A stretch of 64,000 nt of DNA from Ectobius pallidus. Its lineage: Eukaryota > Arthropoda > Insecta > Blattodea > Ectobiidae. Shown here one piece after another: positions 43,901-54,772 of the stretch; the stretch's first letter is position 1; each line of letters opens with the position of its first letter. The stretch is from assembly GCA_964059195.1 (NCBI GenBank), contig CAXKWD010000006.1, positions 8,238,530 through 8,302,529 of the forward strand, given 5' to 3'. The translations under genes were made by a program, and so were the position numbers. The notes beneath the pieces are model-generated. The model saw only the letters and a program-made list of their open reading frames with translations, was not told the DNA's origin and did not search any database.

Positions 43901-45174
43901 TAGATTCACCTGACATGTTTTTGGCATTGTAATGTGATGCAATTTAATTTCAAAGGTACTCTTATTAATTTTTTTCTTTACATGTGACTTGAAAGGATTA
44001 CAGCACACTTTACCATATAAAAAATTATATTTAAGAAGACATTTTTTTGAGTGATATTTACATACTGTCTGTAAAGTTTCAGCCTCTAGCCTTAACTGAA
44101 GTAGTGTTTTATCATTATCACTAAACTCACCAAAATTAATCAAGTCGGATTCTACATTACCAAAAGTCTGCTTATGACAGTCTTCTTTAATTAAACTCCT
44201 ATAGAGCACTCCATTTCCATAGAAAGAGCAAAGAGCAAGTATGATTGAAATCACAGACAACCTTTCAGCACAGAAGTCAAGAATATACTGACACTGTATA
44301 CAGAGGATGAATGTTGAATGTTGAAGATAATATTTCTTCTAGAATCTTCTCACATAGCATGTTACGTCATGTAATACCTACTCAATGCTTGTCATGAATT
44401 TAGTTTAGTTGGCTTTGGTTTTCATTTTTAAAGGCCTCATTTTAATATTATTACAAATGTATAATAGTAGTTTCATGTGAATACGCTACCCTAAAAAATG
44501 TGATATTTCAGTTTTATCAAATTAATAGAAGGAGTTGGATCCAAAAATAGAAATTTTAACTGTGTGTTAGGCACATGAAAGGCTTCATTTACACAAATTT
44601 TCAGATTTTTTGAAGGGTACCCACCAGAGATATTTAAGCCCAAAAGTAGTCAAAATCTGAAAAACGATAATATTCGAGGCCAGTTTAAAAATAAGGGATG
44701 TATTTTTAGACCATGATTTTTTCCTCACAGATAAATCACATGTAGGTTTGAACATAACAAAAATTTGAACGTTTACAATCACTTCCTTCTCATATAAAAT
44801 TTGGTCCAAAAAGTGATTTTTTTGGAAAAATTTACCCGAATTTCAAACTCATATTTTCATATGAAAAATTTTGTGTTGAAGAAAACAATAAAGTATTTCT
44901 GAAAGTACGCTTCAATAGTTACAAAATGGTTCATAATTCAAATTTCTAACTCTTATGGTTGTTGAGTTATGAAAATATTCGTAATCAGCTACATTCGCAA
45001 AAAATGCATTACACCAGGATTGAAAAATGGACACCCCTGAGGAACCAAGAACACAAGATTGTTTTAAAAACTTGTTTTGATATCTTGAAACATATATGAA
45101 CTCACATGCAAAAAATAATTTTTTTCTAAAATGGTCATGCAACCACTGTTGGATGATTTGGCATGGAATAACCC
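40918..45174 (-). mobile_element. DNA transposon with about 735-bp terminal inverted repeats and TATA target duplication
   Basis: Left inverted repeat 40918-41650, right 44438-45174, highly similar throughout. The outer ends start GGGTCATTCC and, read inward on the other strand, GGGTTATTCC. TATA flanks both sides (40914-40917 and 45175-45178). Joining the flanks rebuilds dispersed repeat A as seen near 1625-1650, so the boundaries are supported. It encodes a decayed transposase on the minus strand. Long terminal repeats plus 4-bp duplications recall Sola-type elements, but this is only a guess. Confidence 0.88.
41698..44260 (-). pseudogene. Decayed transposase of unassigned family (DGAASQYKN motif)
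   Basis: N-terminal part 44260-43500: Cys-rich, with CKYHSKKC and CTTCYKK, then basic. The main part (about 43497-42160) has a helix-turn-helix-like WSREKISKELGVS, KIGFSKFCSLRPKWC, HSVCVC, a probable first catalytic D in VLADFAENY, a second in YFSDGAASQYKN, and AHGKSPCDGIAGTTKR. The C-terminal part (about 41952-41700), GDYVACVYDEEWW, looks like a small SH3/Tudor-like domain. One frameshift near 43497 and in-frame stops at 42157-42159 and 42001-42003 break it. The family is widespread in invertebrate genomes by my recollection. No intron is needed to explain the breaks. Confidence 0.75.
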
Positions 45175-45178
45175 TATA

Positions 45179-45445
45179 AGCACCCCATGTGTAAAATTTA
45201 AACATAATCGTAATAGCTGTTTTCGAGAAAATCGCGACAAATGAAATTTTCTTCTTGTAAAGTCCCCTTAAAAATAAGAGAAAGTTGTCGCCAATCTTCG
45301 TGTCACAACCCCAAAAGGTACCAAACCCAAATACAAAGTTTTGTTTTCATACGATTTTCCGTTACAAGAGGCCGTATTGCAAAGAGCGTATATATACAGA
45401 GTGGGTGGCTTAAAACTACCCTTCAGAAAAAATTTTCAAATAAAA
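45179..45445 (-). repeat. Dispersed repeat A, copy 2, right part
   Basis: Matches the reverse complement of copy 1 at about 1440-1640, including TAAAGTCCCCTTAAAAATAA and GGTACC. It is contiguous with 40840-40913 once the transposon is removed. Confidence 0.7.
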
Positions 45446-46515
45446 GTTTTACAGGGTGTCCACTAGTCGGGAAAATCCGGGAATTTCGTATGGTTGGGAA
45501 AATCTGGGAAAAGTCAATGAATTTGTTAAAATATCCGGGAAAATTCGAAAAATTAGTGGCCCATATAAAACAGGCGAAAATAAATACAATTTTATCTTCT
45601 GCCAGCTGCCAAAAATTGCAGAACGTTTACAACCATTTCTAAAGAATTTCAAGCTGACACTCCAGTGGCCCCTTTCCTACATGATGGCCTCCTGAAATTG
45701 TAAAGAGGCATAATTCCATGTCAGTTCAGGCAGGGGCTTACCTTCATAGTCTCAGATGTTAATGAATTTAGTACGTATGTTAAAATTCAGGACAAAGTAA
45801 GAAACCCATTTTCTTTGTTTTTCCCCCAAAAATTCCTGGGCCGAGATACAGGCCACCAAAGATGGCGTCTCAGATGCCATTTCTAGAGGGTGATTTTCGG
45901 AAAAACTTTAAAGTGCTCTATTTCTGGAATGGTTCAAGATATTTCGTTGTTAATAATGTTCTGCTTCAAATGATATCCTAAGTTTGGAAATGCATGTACA
46001 GGGTGTTTTGTTTTAGCCTTCTGAATTTTTTTGTGATAAATCAAATTTTTTTTTTCCCAAAAATGACAATCCCAAAAATGCTGATTTTTTTTACTGTTGA
46101 TCAGTACCAAACAGGACTAGATTCCCTGAAAGGGAGATCTTCCACTTTTCAGTTTAACAGGTTTGATAAACAATTGAAAATTTTGCCATAAGAAGTGTAT
46201 AGAAAGAGTTGTGAAAGACAACATTCTAAAAAAGACTCAACAAAATTGAAAATTTAAGAGCCCAAGATGTTGACCTTGGTTATGGCACAAGGTCTGCACT
46301 AAGAAAGTGTCATGGACTTACGGATTTAGACGCGTTAATGTTGAAGTACCCCTTAACTCATGGTTTGTCTTTTAGGCGTCCAGACAAAATCGTCTTCACT
46401 CGAGAAGAGGCTGTTTCACAGATGGTATCAACAATGGATATTTTGATTCAGTTGAGTTTGATTTCTCCCTCTATTGCTCAGAATGCAGATCATGAGTATA
46501 GGGATCTTATTTCAA
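45446..46515. other. Unassigned repeat-like sequence
   Basis: ACAGGGTGTCC (about 45449) and ACAGGGTGTTT (about 45998) may mark ends of a repeat. GGGAAAATCCGGGAA-type units recur at 45471-45550. Open frames of 60-130 codons show no recognisable domain. Confidence 0.4.
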
Positions 46516-46698
46516 ATTGTTGACTGGCGCCATTCGTTTGGTATTTCACCAGTTTCTAAGCATTTATTTAGCAGCTTCAGCCATGTCGTTTCTAAGAGCG
46601 GGTAAGCATCTCTTATATGTTCGTTACATATACTATCGGGTCCTGGAGCTTTGTTGCTTTTCAATGCTCTTACCGCTTGTTGTAGTTCTTTCTTTGTG
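46516..46698 (-). pseudogene. LINE reverse-transcriptase fragment
   Basis: The minus-strand frame contains ALKSNKAPGPDSICNEHI, the canonical start of LINE reverse-transcriptase domains, followed by LLETTWLKLLNKCLETGEIPNEWR. Open over about 60 codons, then abruptly joined to the tandem repeat at 46701. Only this segment remains. Confidence 0.85.
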
Positions 46699-46700
46699 AA

Positions 46701-47200
46701 AGCATATTTGAGTTATCGCGACTTGTTATATATTAACATAAAAGGCTCTAAATTGGGCATTATTCTGGTACTGGCCAATTGATTTGGTCGAATATTGATA
46801 GACGTCTTCCCATGGACATTATAAATGCGTATACGAAGTTTCTTAAAAATCCGATTAAGCATATTTGAGTTATTGCGCCTTCAAAATGCACTAAATTGGG
46901 TTTTACTCCAGTACCGGTCAACAGATTAGGTTCAAATTCAATAGGGTACTTTTCATGGGCATCATAAATGCGTATACCAAGTTTCATGGAAATCCGATAC
47001 AGCATATTAGAGCTATCTCGCCTTTGTAATATAATCTATTAAAATAGGCACTAAATTGGGCATTACTCTGGTACTGGTGAACCGATTTGGTTCAATATCA
47101 ATAGGGTTCTTCCCATGGACATTATGAATGTGTTTTCCAAGTTTCATGAAAATCCGAAAAAGCGTATTTGAGTTATGATGCGTACAGACACACAGACAGA
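46701..47200. repeat. Tandem repeat, about three units of 143-160 bp
   Basis: Unit starts near 46701, 46858, 47001 and 47161 (AGCATATTTGAGTTAT-like). Each unit contains CACTAAATTGGG(C/T)(A/T)TTACTC, a CATGG(A/G)CAT block and an AAGTTTCATG(A/G)AAATCCG block. The last unit ends in CAGACAGACGGACAGAC, a sequence type common at repeat ends in insect genomes. Confidence 0.8.
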
Positions 47201-47635
47201 CGGACAGACATTTCGTCCCCCACACAATCTCATAAAGTACCATACTGGCACTTAATAAATAAACAGGTTATTACTGTTGTTTTTAATATCGGAAACGCCT
47301 ATCTCAGATAAATCACATGAACATCATTTTTGGGTACTGTTCGCCACATTATTACCTACACTCTGAATCTGGACTCGAACTGGAACAAACTGGCTGTGTT
47401 TGTTTTTTTTAAACAGGTCATTTATTTTTGCAAACTTTCTCACAGTTTCCTCTTTTTTATTGCCTTGTCTTTCCCGAGTTTCCGGTATTGAAAACCACTT
47501 AGCTTTTTCCGGCTATCACTCATTTCCACATAAGTAACAAATCACTGCACATAAATATTAATACTGGCTAGTCTTGTAACAGTGATAGCAGCGTCTCATA
47601 ACGAAGACCGCCTTGAAATCAGAATGTCAGAGTTT

Positions 47636-48550
47636 AATCAAAGGCGGTTGAATGGAAAGAGAGTTCCAATTTCATTGAAAACAATAAATTATCAAATGAA
47701 ATAAAAATTAACCAAGGGGTGAAACAAGGCTGCAGTCTTTCTCCAAATTTATTTAATATATATCTAGACCAAATTCTTAAGGAATGGATTTTAAAAGTAC
47801 ATAGAGGTATTAATATTGGACAACGCTCAGTAAATATATTACTGTATGCAGATGACGCTGTTTTAATTTTTAATACAGAAGATAGACTACAGAAAGCAAT
47901 ACATGAATTAAATAAAGTCAGTAAACTGTACAATATGAAAATTTCGGAAAAGAAAACTAAGGTCATGGCATTCCATGGGAAATTTCCAATCAGAACAAAA
48001 ATATCTATAGATAATAGGACAATTGAGCAACAGTCACATTTTAACTATTTAGGTTGCGATGTTACTTATGAAATAGATCAAGATATAAACAATAAGTACA
48101 TACCAGACAATATGCGGAACAATCCAAAGAACATTAAAGGGATAAACGACAAAAGGAACGCAACTAAAGTTTTATTCCGTCATGGCGCTTCCTGTATTAT
48201 TATATGATAGCGAGGCATGGACTTTTCAAAAGGCAGATTTCAGCAAAATACAAGCTGCTGAGATGCGTTTTCTGAGATCGGTTAAGGGATGTACAAGAGA
48301 GGACCATTTAAGAAATACAGATATTAGAAAAGAACTGGGAGTAGATTCAGTAGTAGAAAGAATATTAGAATGTAGAAAATTGGATACAACATATACAACG
48401 AATGCAACCTGACAGAATTCCCAAACAAATACTGAATTATAGACCAAGAGGATACCGATCTACAGGAAGACCCAGAAAGAGATGGAAAGATGTGAGGCCG
48501 GAACAGGCTTTAGCCTAATCCTTGACGGTAGAAGAAGAAGAAGAAGAACA
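47636..48550 (+). pseudogene. LINE reverse-transcriptase and C-terminal fragment with (GAA)n tail
   Basis: Reads VKQGCSLSPNLFNIYLDQ, LLYADDAVLI (catalytic YADD) and FNYLGCDVT, then, after a frame change near 48180, LPVLLYDSEAWTF and the RGYRSTGRPRKRWKD tail typical of several insect LINE families. It ends in a GAA repeat at about 48528-48549. The 5' half is missing, and at least two frameshifts are present. Confidence 0.85.
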
Positions 48551-48734
48551 ATAAATGGAACTGCTAATTGCTTTTAGCGAAGGAGGTTACTCGTTGGTAG
48601 ATTCTATTTCATTGTGCGTTACATTAGTTTACTATTTTGAAGAGTTATGAATAAAATGTTTAATATATTAAAAAAAACAGTATCAGCTTAAAAGGTGCCC
48701 CTTCAAATCTACCGCCCTAGTCTGCCTAGGCTTA

Positions 48735-48853
48735 AATACGGCACTGAACCTATGTGCAAAATTTAAAGAAAATTGTTGGAGTTGTTTTCGAGAAAATTGC
48801 AAAAAATGTAAATTTCATGTAAAGTTCCCTTAAAAATAAAAGAATGTCATCAC
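48735..48853 (-). repeat. Dispersed repeat A, copy 3, left part (with target duplication)
   Basis: Matches copy 2 around 45190-45290 and copy 1 in reverse. It is interrupted by the hAT MITE at 48854-49634 and continues from 49635 to about 49800. The copy 2 sequence near 45285 shows the uninterrupted form. Confidence 0.7.
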
Positions 48854-49634
48854 TAGACTTCGGACTTTTAGGTCGCTAAAAGTGCTGTTTTAGGTACCTA
48901 AAATAGGCTCTAAAAATTGGAAAATAGGTTCTAAAAATCGTAAAATAGTCTCTTATAAAATCGTTAAGTTGCCAATTTTCTTAAATATCTCAATTGCAAT
49001 GCAGAATATTATATTTATTGAAGTCACCATTAATCATTAATCATGATAAAAAACAGATGTAGGCCTATGGTAGGCCTACACAGAATTATATAGACCCTAA
49101 TACTAGGGCCTGTATTACTACCATAACAGTGAAAACCTAATCCCTGCGCCCAGAAGCTACGCACGCTAGCATATTCAACCCCTTGTATCCCTCAGTAATT
49201 CAGAGAACTACTTTTTTTTTGTTTTTTTTTGTTTTTTTTTATTTTGTTTTATTTTTTTTTTTTGTTTTTTTTTTTTTTGTTACTGGATGTGGGAGGCGGG
49301 AGAAAAACACTACATTTTTTGGGAATTCCAAGGAATTTTTCTACTGAAGACGAAACATTCCTTATTATTTAACCACGTCATAAATGTGTCATGTACTGCA
49401 CATTCCGAGCTAAAAATTTAGTACGAACTGAAAATAAATGCTAGAATTTCTAACAAAAAATAACTTATTTTGGACTTTAGAGGAAAAACAAGCAAAAAGG
49501 CAATATTAGGCTCTAACGTAAAAATAGGCTGTTTTAGGCATAGTCACTTATGAAACATGCATATAGGCCTACAAGTTTTCGTACATATATCACTTAAGGA
49601 TTAAAATAGGTTTTTACCTAAAATCCGAAGTCTG
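48854..49634. mobile_element. hAT-type MITE inserted in dispersed repeat A
   Basis: TAGACTTCGGACTTTTAGGT and its inverse ending ACCTAAAATCCGAAGTCTG form the ends. GTCATCAC is duplicated at 48846-48853 and 49635-49642 (8 bp). AAAATAGG-type units repeat near both ends. A T-rich run lies at about 49212-49280. It has no coding capacity. Confidence 0.88.
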
Positions 49635-49800
49635 GTCATCACCAATCTTCTTGTCACATCTTCAGAAGGTACCTAACCCAAATAAATTTTGCTTTCATAG
49701 GATTTTCCGTTCTGGAACTAGGCTGTTCACACGCAGACACACAAGCATGGATAGCATTTTTGGTTTCAGGGTCCTCAAAACGTGTATTTTTGTAAAATAG

Positions 49801-50330
49801 GAGAAGTCTGTCTTTAATTAAGTTTCAGAGCATTAAGTAAAAGAATGGCAGTGAGAAGCAAGTGATAAGACTCTCAACTTGGTATAAAGCCTACTTTTTA
49901 AACAGTTCTATAGTTCAAACAAATGAACTTCTTCCACTAGGAGGAATACACTGTAAGCAGAATGATTGGTCTGATGGCTACATACGTGCAATAGTGCATT
50001 TACAAGTGAGCAGTGTTTTGATTGTTTAAAATGGTTATTGTGTAATGAAATTGCCTCAATGTTTGAATACGTCTGGACGAGTATGACATGCAGGCTATTT
50101 TACATTCCCAAGTACAGAGAAATATCCTAATTTGCACAAAAAGTGAAAAACTAGTACAAGGAGAAACTGTTTTTTTCCTACTTCTAATGCCGTAATTTCT
50201 GGAATTTGATTTAGGGAAGATGAATATCCAAAACTGAAGGACAATGCTTTTCCCGCCAAAGATCTTGGTAATGAAGTGAAAATTTCCCCTAATAAAAAGA
50301 TGGTAAAGATTTTTTAAAAGGAAATTAGTT
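49801..50330. other. Unassigned sequence
   Basis: Nothing recognisable on either strand. Confidence 0.5.
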
Positions 50331-50339
50331 TCTGAAATT

Positions 50340-50505
50340 ATTGAAGAATGTGATCACAGAGGATGAAATGGGCTGGACATGTTGCGCGCATGGGGGAGGA
50401 AAGATATCTAAAAAATATTGACGGGGAGACCTGAAGGAAAAAGACCACTTGGAAGACCTAGGCATAGGTGGGAGGACAATATCAGGATAGATTTAAGTGA
50501 ATCAC
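50340..50505 (+). pseudogene. LINE 3'-end coding fragment, family T
   Basis: Shares the stretch from GATCACAGAGGATGAAATGG through GGTGGGAGGACAATAT with 53187-53310 and, inverted, with 51640-51770. These encode the MKWAGHVARMG and RPRHRWEDNI segments found at the C-terminus of many insect LINE proteins. Truncated at both ends. Confidence 0.75.
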
Positions 50506-50519
50506 AAGGCTGAGTGCAC

Positions 50520-50625
50520 CCCATTCCAGATATCCCTACCTCAGAAAAATCCGAGGAGGTACTGGGGATAGAACCCGGGCCGATGGATCTGTAGTCAGCG
50601 ACACTACCACAAGACTATGCCGGCA
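50520..50625 (-). mobile_element. tRNA-derived SINE-like sequence
   Basis: On the minus strand TAGTCTTGTGG (A-box-like) and GGTTCTATCCC (B-box-like) are spaced as in a tRNA-derived SINE, after GCCGGCA. The boundary with the LINE fragment at 50505 is abrupt. End points are approximate. Confidence 0.5.
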
Positions 50626-51412
50626 GTCAAAAAATTAGGCTTAAGCCTACTGGTTTTTTTATATTTCATGTTTTCTTCGTTGCCTTATTATTCAGTAATG
50701 AATTTTCATAAAATGGAATATTACATTGGGTTTGTATGTCTGACTTTGAATTCAAACACCATCGCTACTCTATCATTCATTGTAATAAGTTGGTTTCTGG
50801 TTGTCGTAGTATTTGGAATGATCCCACTTGCCTTTCCTTATTCATTAATCAGAGATGTAACCCCCATCTTGGAAAGAAAACCGGTCCTTCACAACCCCTA
50901 AACTTTTACGGAGCATGGTGCAAAGAATCTGCGAGTTTATTGGGTTTACTAATAATTTTACAGCAATATTTTGAATGCTGAGGTTGGTGCATTAGTACGT
51001 ATGTTCATACGGCATTATGAATTTTACTAGTAATAAAATATTGGATTTAATAGTTGTACAGAGAGGAGCAGTGGAAGACATAAGATATTTTGGGACACTC
51101 TACCAGTAGAAAAAGTCCATTTACACAATTTTTGTGGTGGGCATCTGCTACTTGCGAAAATTACTGGTAGAAAAATTAACATTTTGAAACGTATAGGTAT
51201 AGGACTATTACATTCACACTTGGGAAGACGGAAATAAACTTTATTGTTGTGAATACGCTGAGCTGAGTGAGGAGAATGTTCGAATAGTAGCATAAATTAC
51301 AGCTAATTCTCCTGAATATTTGATTCTTGAATGAATTATACAATGCAAGATGGGTCAAAGCCATCTTGTTCTTCACTTCCTTCCGGTTCACTCATATGTT
51401 ACACTCAGTCAT
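50626..51412. other. Unassigned sequence
   Basis: The open frame at 50617-50901 is hydrophobic by composition but has no recognisable motif and no homologous neighbour. It is not called as a gene. Confidence 0.45.
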
Positions 51413-51935
51413 TAATCATTACCTACTTACTGACTTACTTACTTAATTACTTACTTACTTACTCACTCACTCACTCAATGGCAATAGACAATTCCTCAGC
51501 AAGCTAAGGGAGTATTATCTATTTTATGGAACCCAAAGATTCATTGCCGCTCTTACCTGAGCTCGCCATTCAACCCTATTCTGTGCTAACTTCATCCAGT
51601 CATCCATCGCAAATCCTGCTTCTGTTAAATCTATCCTAATATTGTCCTCCCACCTACATCCAGGTCTTCCAGGTGATCTTTTCCCTTTCAGTCAATACTT
51701 TTGAGATGTCTTTCTTCCCCCATGCACGCAACATGTCCAGCCCATTTCATCCTCCGTAATTTAATTACCCTTACTATATCCGGTGAAGAGTACAGGTCAT
51801 GAAGCTTGTCGTTACGCAGTTTTCTTCAGTCCCCATTTTCATCTCTCTTAGGTCTGAATATTTTCCTAAGCCTCTCAGATTATGTAAGGGGCCATGTCTC
51901 ACATCCATATAATACAACCGGCAGGATAATAGGCT
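51413..51935 (-). pseudogene. LINE 3'-end fragment, family T, with tetranucleotide tail
   Basis: On the minus strand it encodes a degenerate LINE C-terminus (VLYGCET-like, RKIFRPKRDENGD, MKWAGHVA) with stops. It ends in a tetranucleotide run of ACTT/ACTC units at 51413-51477. It is homologous to 53020-53490 in the opposite direction. Confidence 0.8.
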
Positions 51936-51939
51936 TATA

Positions 51940-52780
51940 CAATCACTAATCATAATGAGTAAATTTTTTTTTAACCGATCTTGAAACAGTTCATTATGTT
52001 ATTGCACATTATTATGAATGAAGAATAATTTTAAGGTATTGAATTATTATTAACAATTGGCGTTCTTTCAGATCCAAAATTCATTTTAGACCGGTTGATA
52101 CAGCCAGCTCAATTTCTTCTGGTTACTGTGATGGCATTCTTAGTGATAGAAGGCTCCTGTCAGCTCTGAAATATGCTGGATATTCTACAAAAGCAATTTA
52201 AACTTCCTGTAATTGACCCTCGTAAATAACAAAAGATCTGTTGATAAATTAAAGCATTTAAGCAGACTGGAGCTCTAGAATCGTAACACAAATATGCAGC
52301 ACTATACTAATTTCACTTTAAGTTCAAAGTACTCTTAGATGTAAACAAAGCCATGTGGCAAGAGAGCGCCTCATTGGCTGATGGACAAACTGCAACTTTT
52401 GCTGCTTAGCATACACACTCTTGCTCTTAATAAAATAGTTCAGTTCAAGCCGTGTCTTTTTGTAGCTATTTTCGTGCAGAGAAATTTAACAACACTTTTC
52501 TGAAGCAGATCTGTTTATTATGAAACAAAATTAATTCGGTCATATTTACCTTCCAATGTCAATTCTATCTGAAACGAAACCCACCAGACATGAAGCAGAG
52601 CAGCAATCAATACCTTATGCAGTTTTGACTGTTAATATTCTCACACATATTAATGTTTGTTAAATTTTAGTTCAGTTCCACTTTACTCAAGAGTATTATA
52701 ACAAACAACTGCTGAAATTCCTATGCCAGAAAAGTACCATTTTTAAGGTTTATATCTAGCTAAGTACATGGTCATGAAGT
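51940..52780. other. Unassigned sequence
   Basis: Nothing recognisable on either strand. Confidence 0.45.
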
Positions 52781-52789
52781 GTCAAAATA

Positions 52790-53490
52790 ATGCTCTACAA
52801 AATATTAGAATAGCCAGTAAATTGTACGAAGAAATTGAGAAATTCAAATATCTGGAGCAATAATTACAGATACAAATAATATTAAGGTAGAAATTACGTG
52901 TAGATTCAACAGGAAATGCCAGCTTTTATGTAGTTCAGAAACTTTTATCTTCTCGTCTTCTGTCCAGAAATCTAAAAATAAATATTTAAAAGACAATTAT
53001 CCTGCTGGGTGTATTATATGGATGTGAGTCATGGTCGCGTACTCTTTGGGAAGAGCATAATATGGAATGTTCGAAAACAGGGTGCTTAGGAAAATATTTT
53101 GTCCTAAGAAAGATGAAAATGGGGACTGGAGAAAACTGAATAACGACGAGCTTTATAACCTGTATTCTTCACCGGATATAGTAAATCACAGAGGATGAAA
53201 TGGGCTGGACATAGGGGAGGAAAGACATATCTCAAAAATATTGACTGGGAGACCCGAAGGAAATAGACCACATGGAAGACCTAGACATAGGTGGGAGGAC
53301 AATATTAGGAGGGATTTAAGAGAAGTAGGATTTGCGAGGGATGATTGGATGGAGTTAGGACAGAATGAGGTTGAATGGCGGGCTCAGGTAAGCATGGCAA
53401 TGAACTTTCGGGTTCCATAAAGTAGGTAATTTTCTTTTAACTTGCTGAGGAATTGTCTATTGCCATTGAGTAAGTAAGTAAGTATACCTA
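52790..53490 (+). pseudogene. LINE 3'-end fragment, family T, longest copy
   Basis: Begins with NIRIASKLYEEIEKFKYL-like coding, passes through stops, and ends with a KILTGRPEGNRPHGRPRHRW-type tail followed by TAAG repeats (about 53473-53490). It is the best preserved of the three copies in this window. The reverse-transcriptase core is missing. Confidence 0.8.
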
Positions 53491-53505
53491 GCTATAAGAA
53501 TATGA

Positions 53506-53530
53506 ATTAAATATATATATATATATATAT
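53506..53530. repeat. (TA)n microsatellite
   Basis: An alternating AT run immediately upstream of the BEL/Pao element. Confidence 0.9.
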
Positions 53531-53543
53531 GCAACTTTAACTT

Positions 53544-54467
53544 TGTTCACGCAAGCTAAGTGTTTTTTCCAGCATATTTATTATGTGCAGTAAATAGTTT
53601 TAATTCAAATCATCCGCCAGGTGTTCTTGCGCCAAGCATTAAGTTGAGTAGGCGTATATTTCATCATATCCTGATCACGAGTTCTTTGTGTCGGGTATTC
53701 CCTCTTTAAAGACGCCTTAAAGAGCGTCAGGAAGCCTCATCAGTATTAAGCCTGCAGTTACACGATCAAGTCACGGTCTGACACTGCTCCGGTTCTAGTA
53801 ACAAAAGCCAGTTCGCGCTCTTTGTATTTTCACTAGAAATCATTGGAATAAAACTTCCTCATAAGTTTTATTAATTTCAAGTAAATTACTTATACATAAT
53901 TTACTTATTCGCCGTATTATAAGTTCATTAGATTCACTTATTAGTTCCAAGTAATTAAATAGCGTGTGACGTCATCACTCACCAAGAAGCTATAAAACGT
54001 GAACAATCAAGTGTTAATAACTTAAAATACATACATTCTACTGCAAATTTTATTACCGTTAAATTGAGATATAATTCATTAGTAAATTACAAAATTTACT
54101 AAATTACCTCTAGTGGTGCAATCTGGTTCGCGCCAAATTCCAATTCATTGTTTCAACTTGTTTATTCAATTATCATTCAGTGTTCACCTATTATTTCTTC
54201 GAGTGTTACAAGTATTAATAAAGTGCAAGTATTTCATTACATTCTAGATTGTTTAACCAATATGTTTCCTTAGATCTCTGTACCCAGTGACCTCGTGATA
54301 TAGTCCCTTCTTGCTCTAAATGGTCCTCCGAAATCTTATACTTCTCACATGTACATTGTTTCATACTTACATGAAGCTACCTTATTAAGCTATCCTACAT
54401 TTATCCATCTCACGGATATTATCGTCCAATCCCTAGCATTGGTCCTCTCACGAGCCAGTCCCAAACA
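53544..54467 (+). repeat. 5' LTR of the BEL/Pao element
   Basis: TGTTCACGCAAGC to GTCCCAAACA, that is TG...CA. It contains a promoter (see 53967-53997) and an AATAAA at 54217-54222. It also contains TGGTCCTCTCACGAGCC at 54440-54456, which resembles the primer-binding site directly after the LTR. Confidence 0.95.
53967..53997 (+). promoter_or_regulatory. Probable LTR promoter: CRE-type site and TATA box
   Basis: TGACGTCA at 53967-53974 is a perfect CREB/ATF palindrome. TATAAAA at 53991-53997 follows 17 bp later. With the AATAAA at 54217 downstream, this places the R region of the LTR between about 54020 and 54245. The same pair occurs in the 3' LTR at 60781-60811. Confidence 0.6.
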
Positions 54468-54468
54468 T

Positions 54469-54486
54469 TGGTCCTTTACCGGGCAG
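54469..54486 (+). promoter_or_regulatory. Primer-binding site of the BEL/Pao element
   Basis: TGGTCCTTTACCGGGCAG lies one base after the LTR end. It begins TGG as required for a tRNA 3' end and resembles the TGGTCCTTCGAGCC-type sites of other BEL elements as I recall them. The tRNA is not identified. Confidence 0.55.
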
Positions 54487-54772
54487 GATCATATTGGTAC
54501 AATCTTATTTATTGCATACTTGTATTCGCAAATACCGTTTCTCGAGTTCGTCTCATTCATATGTGCTTCCGCGTCGGTCAGTTCGTGAGTTCCAGCAACC
54601 CTGAACTTCGCATCGAAGACAGCATCATGCAGCAGTGATTCGACTCATCGTGGGATTCCGGTCCTCAGTGAACATCAAGAAGACAGTGAACAGTTAATAC
54701 ATGCATTATCGTGCAGCAGTGGTAGAATTTCAAATCTTCAAGAACAAGTAATTTCCACATTTCGCATTCAAG

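Noticed and set aside
41698..44260. An intron-containing active host gene instead of a transposon relic
   Set aside because: The breaks are one single-base frame change and two in-frame stops without splice sites at those points, and the region lies inside long terminal inverted repeats.
46701..47200. A CRISPR-like or other spaced direct-repeat array
   Set aside because: The units are diverged, 143-160 bp long and contiguous, without short uniform repeats and unique spacers. The sequence is eukaryotic.
50617..50901. A 94-codon hydrophobic open frame as a membrane-protein gene
   Set aside because: It begins inside a SINE-like sequence, has an overlapping open frame on the same strand and no recognised motif.
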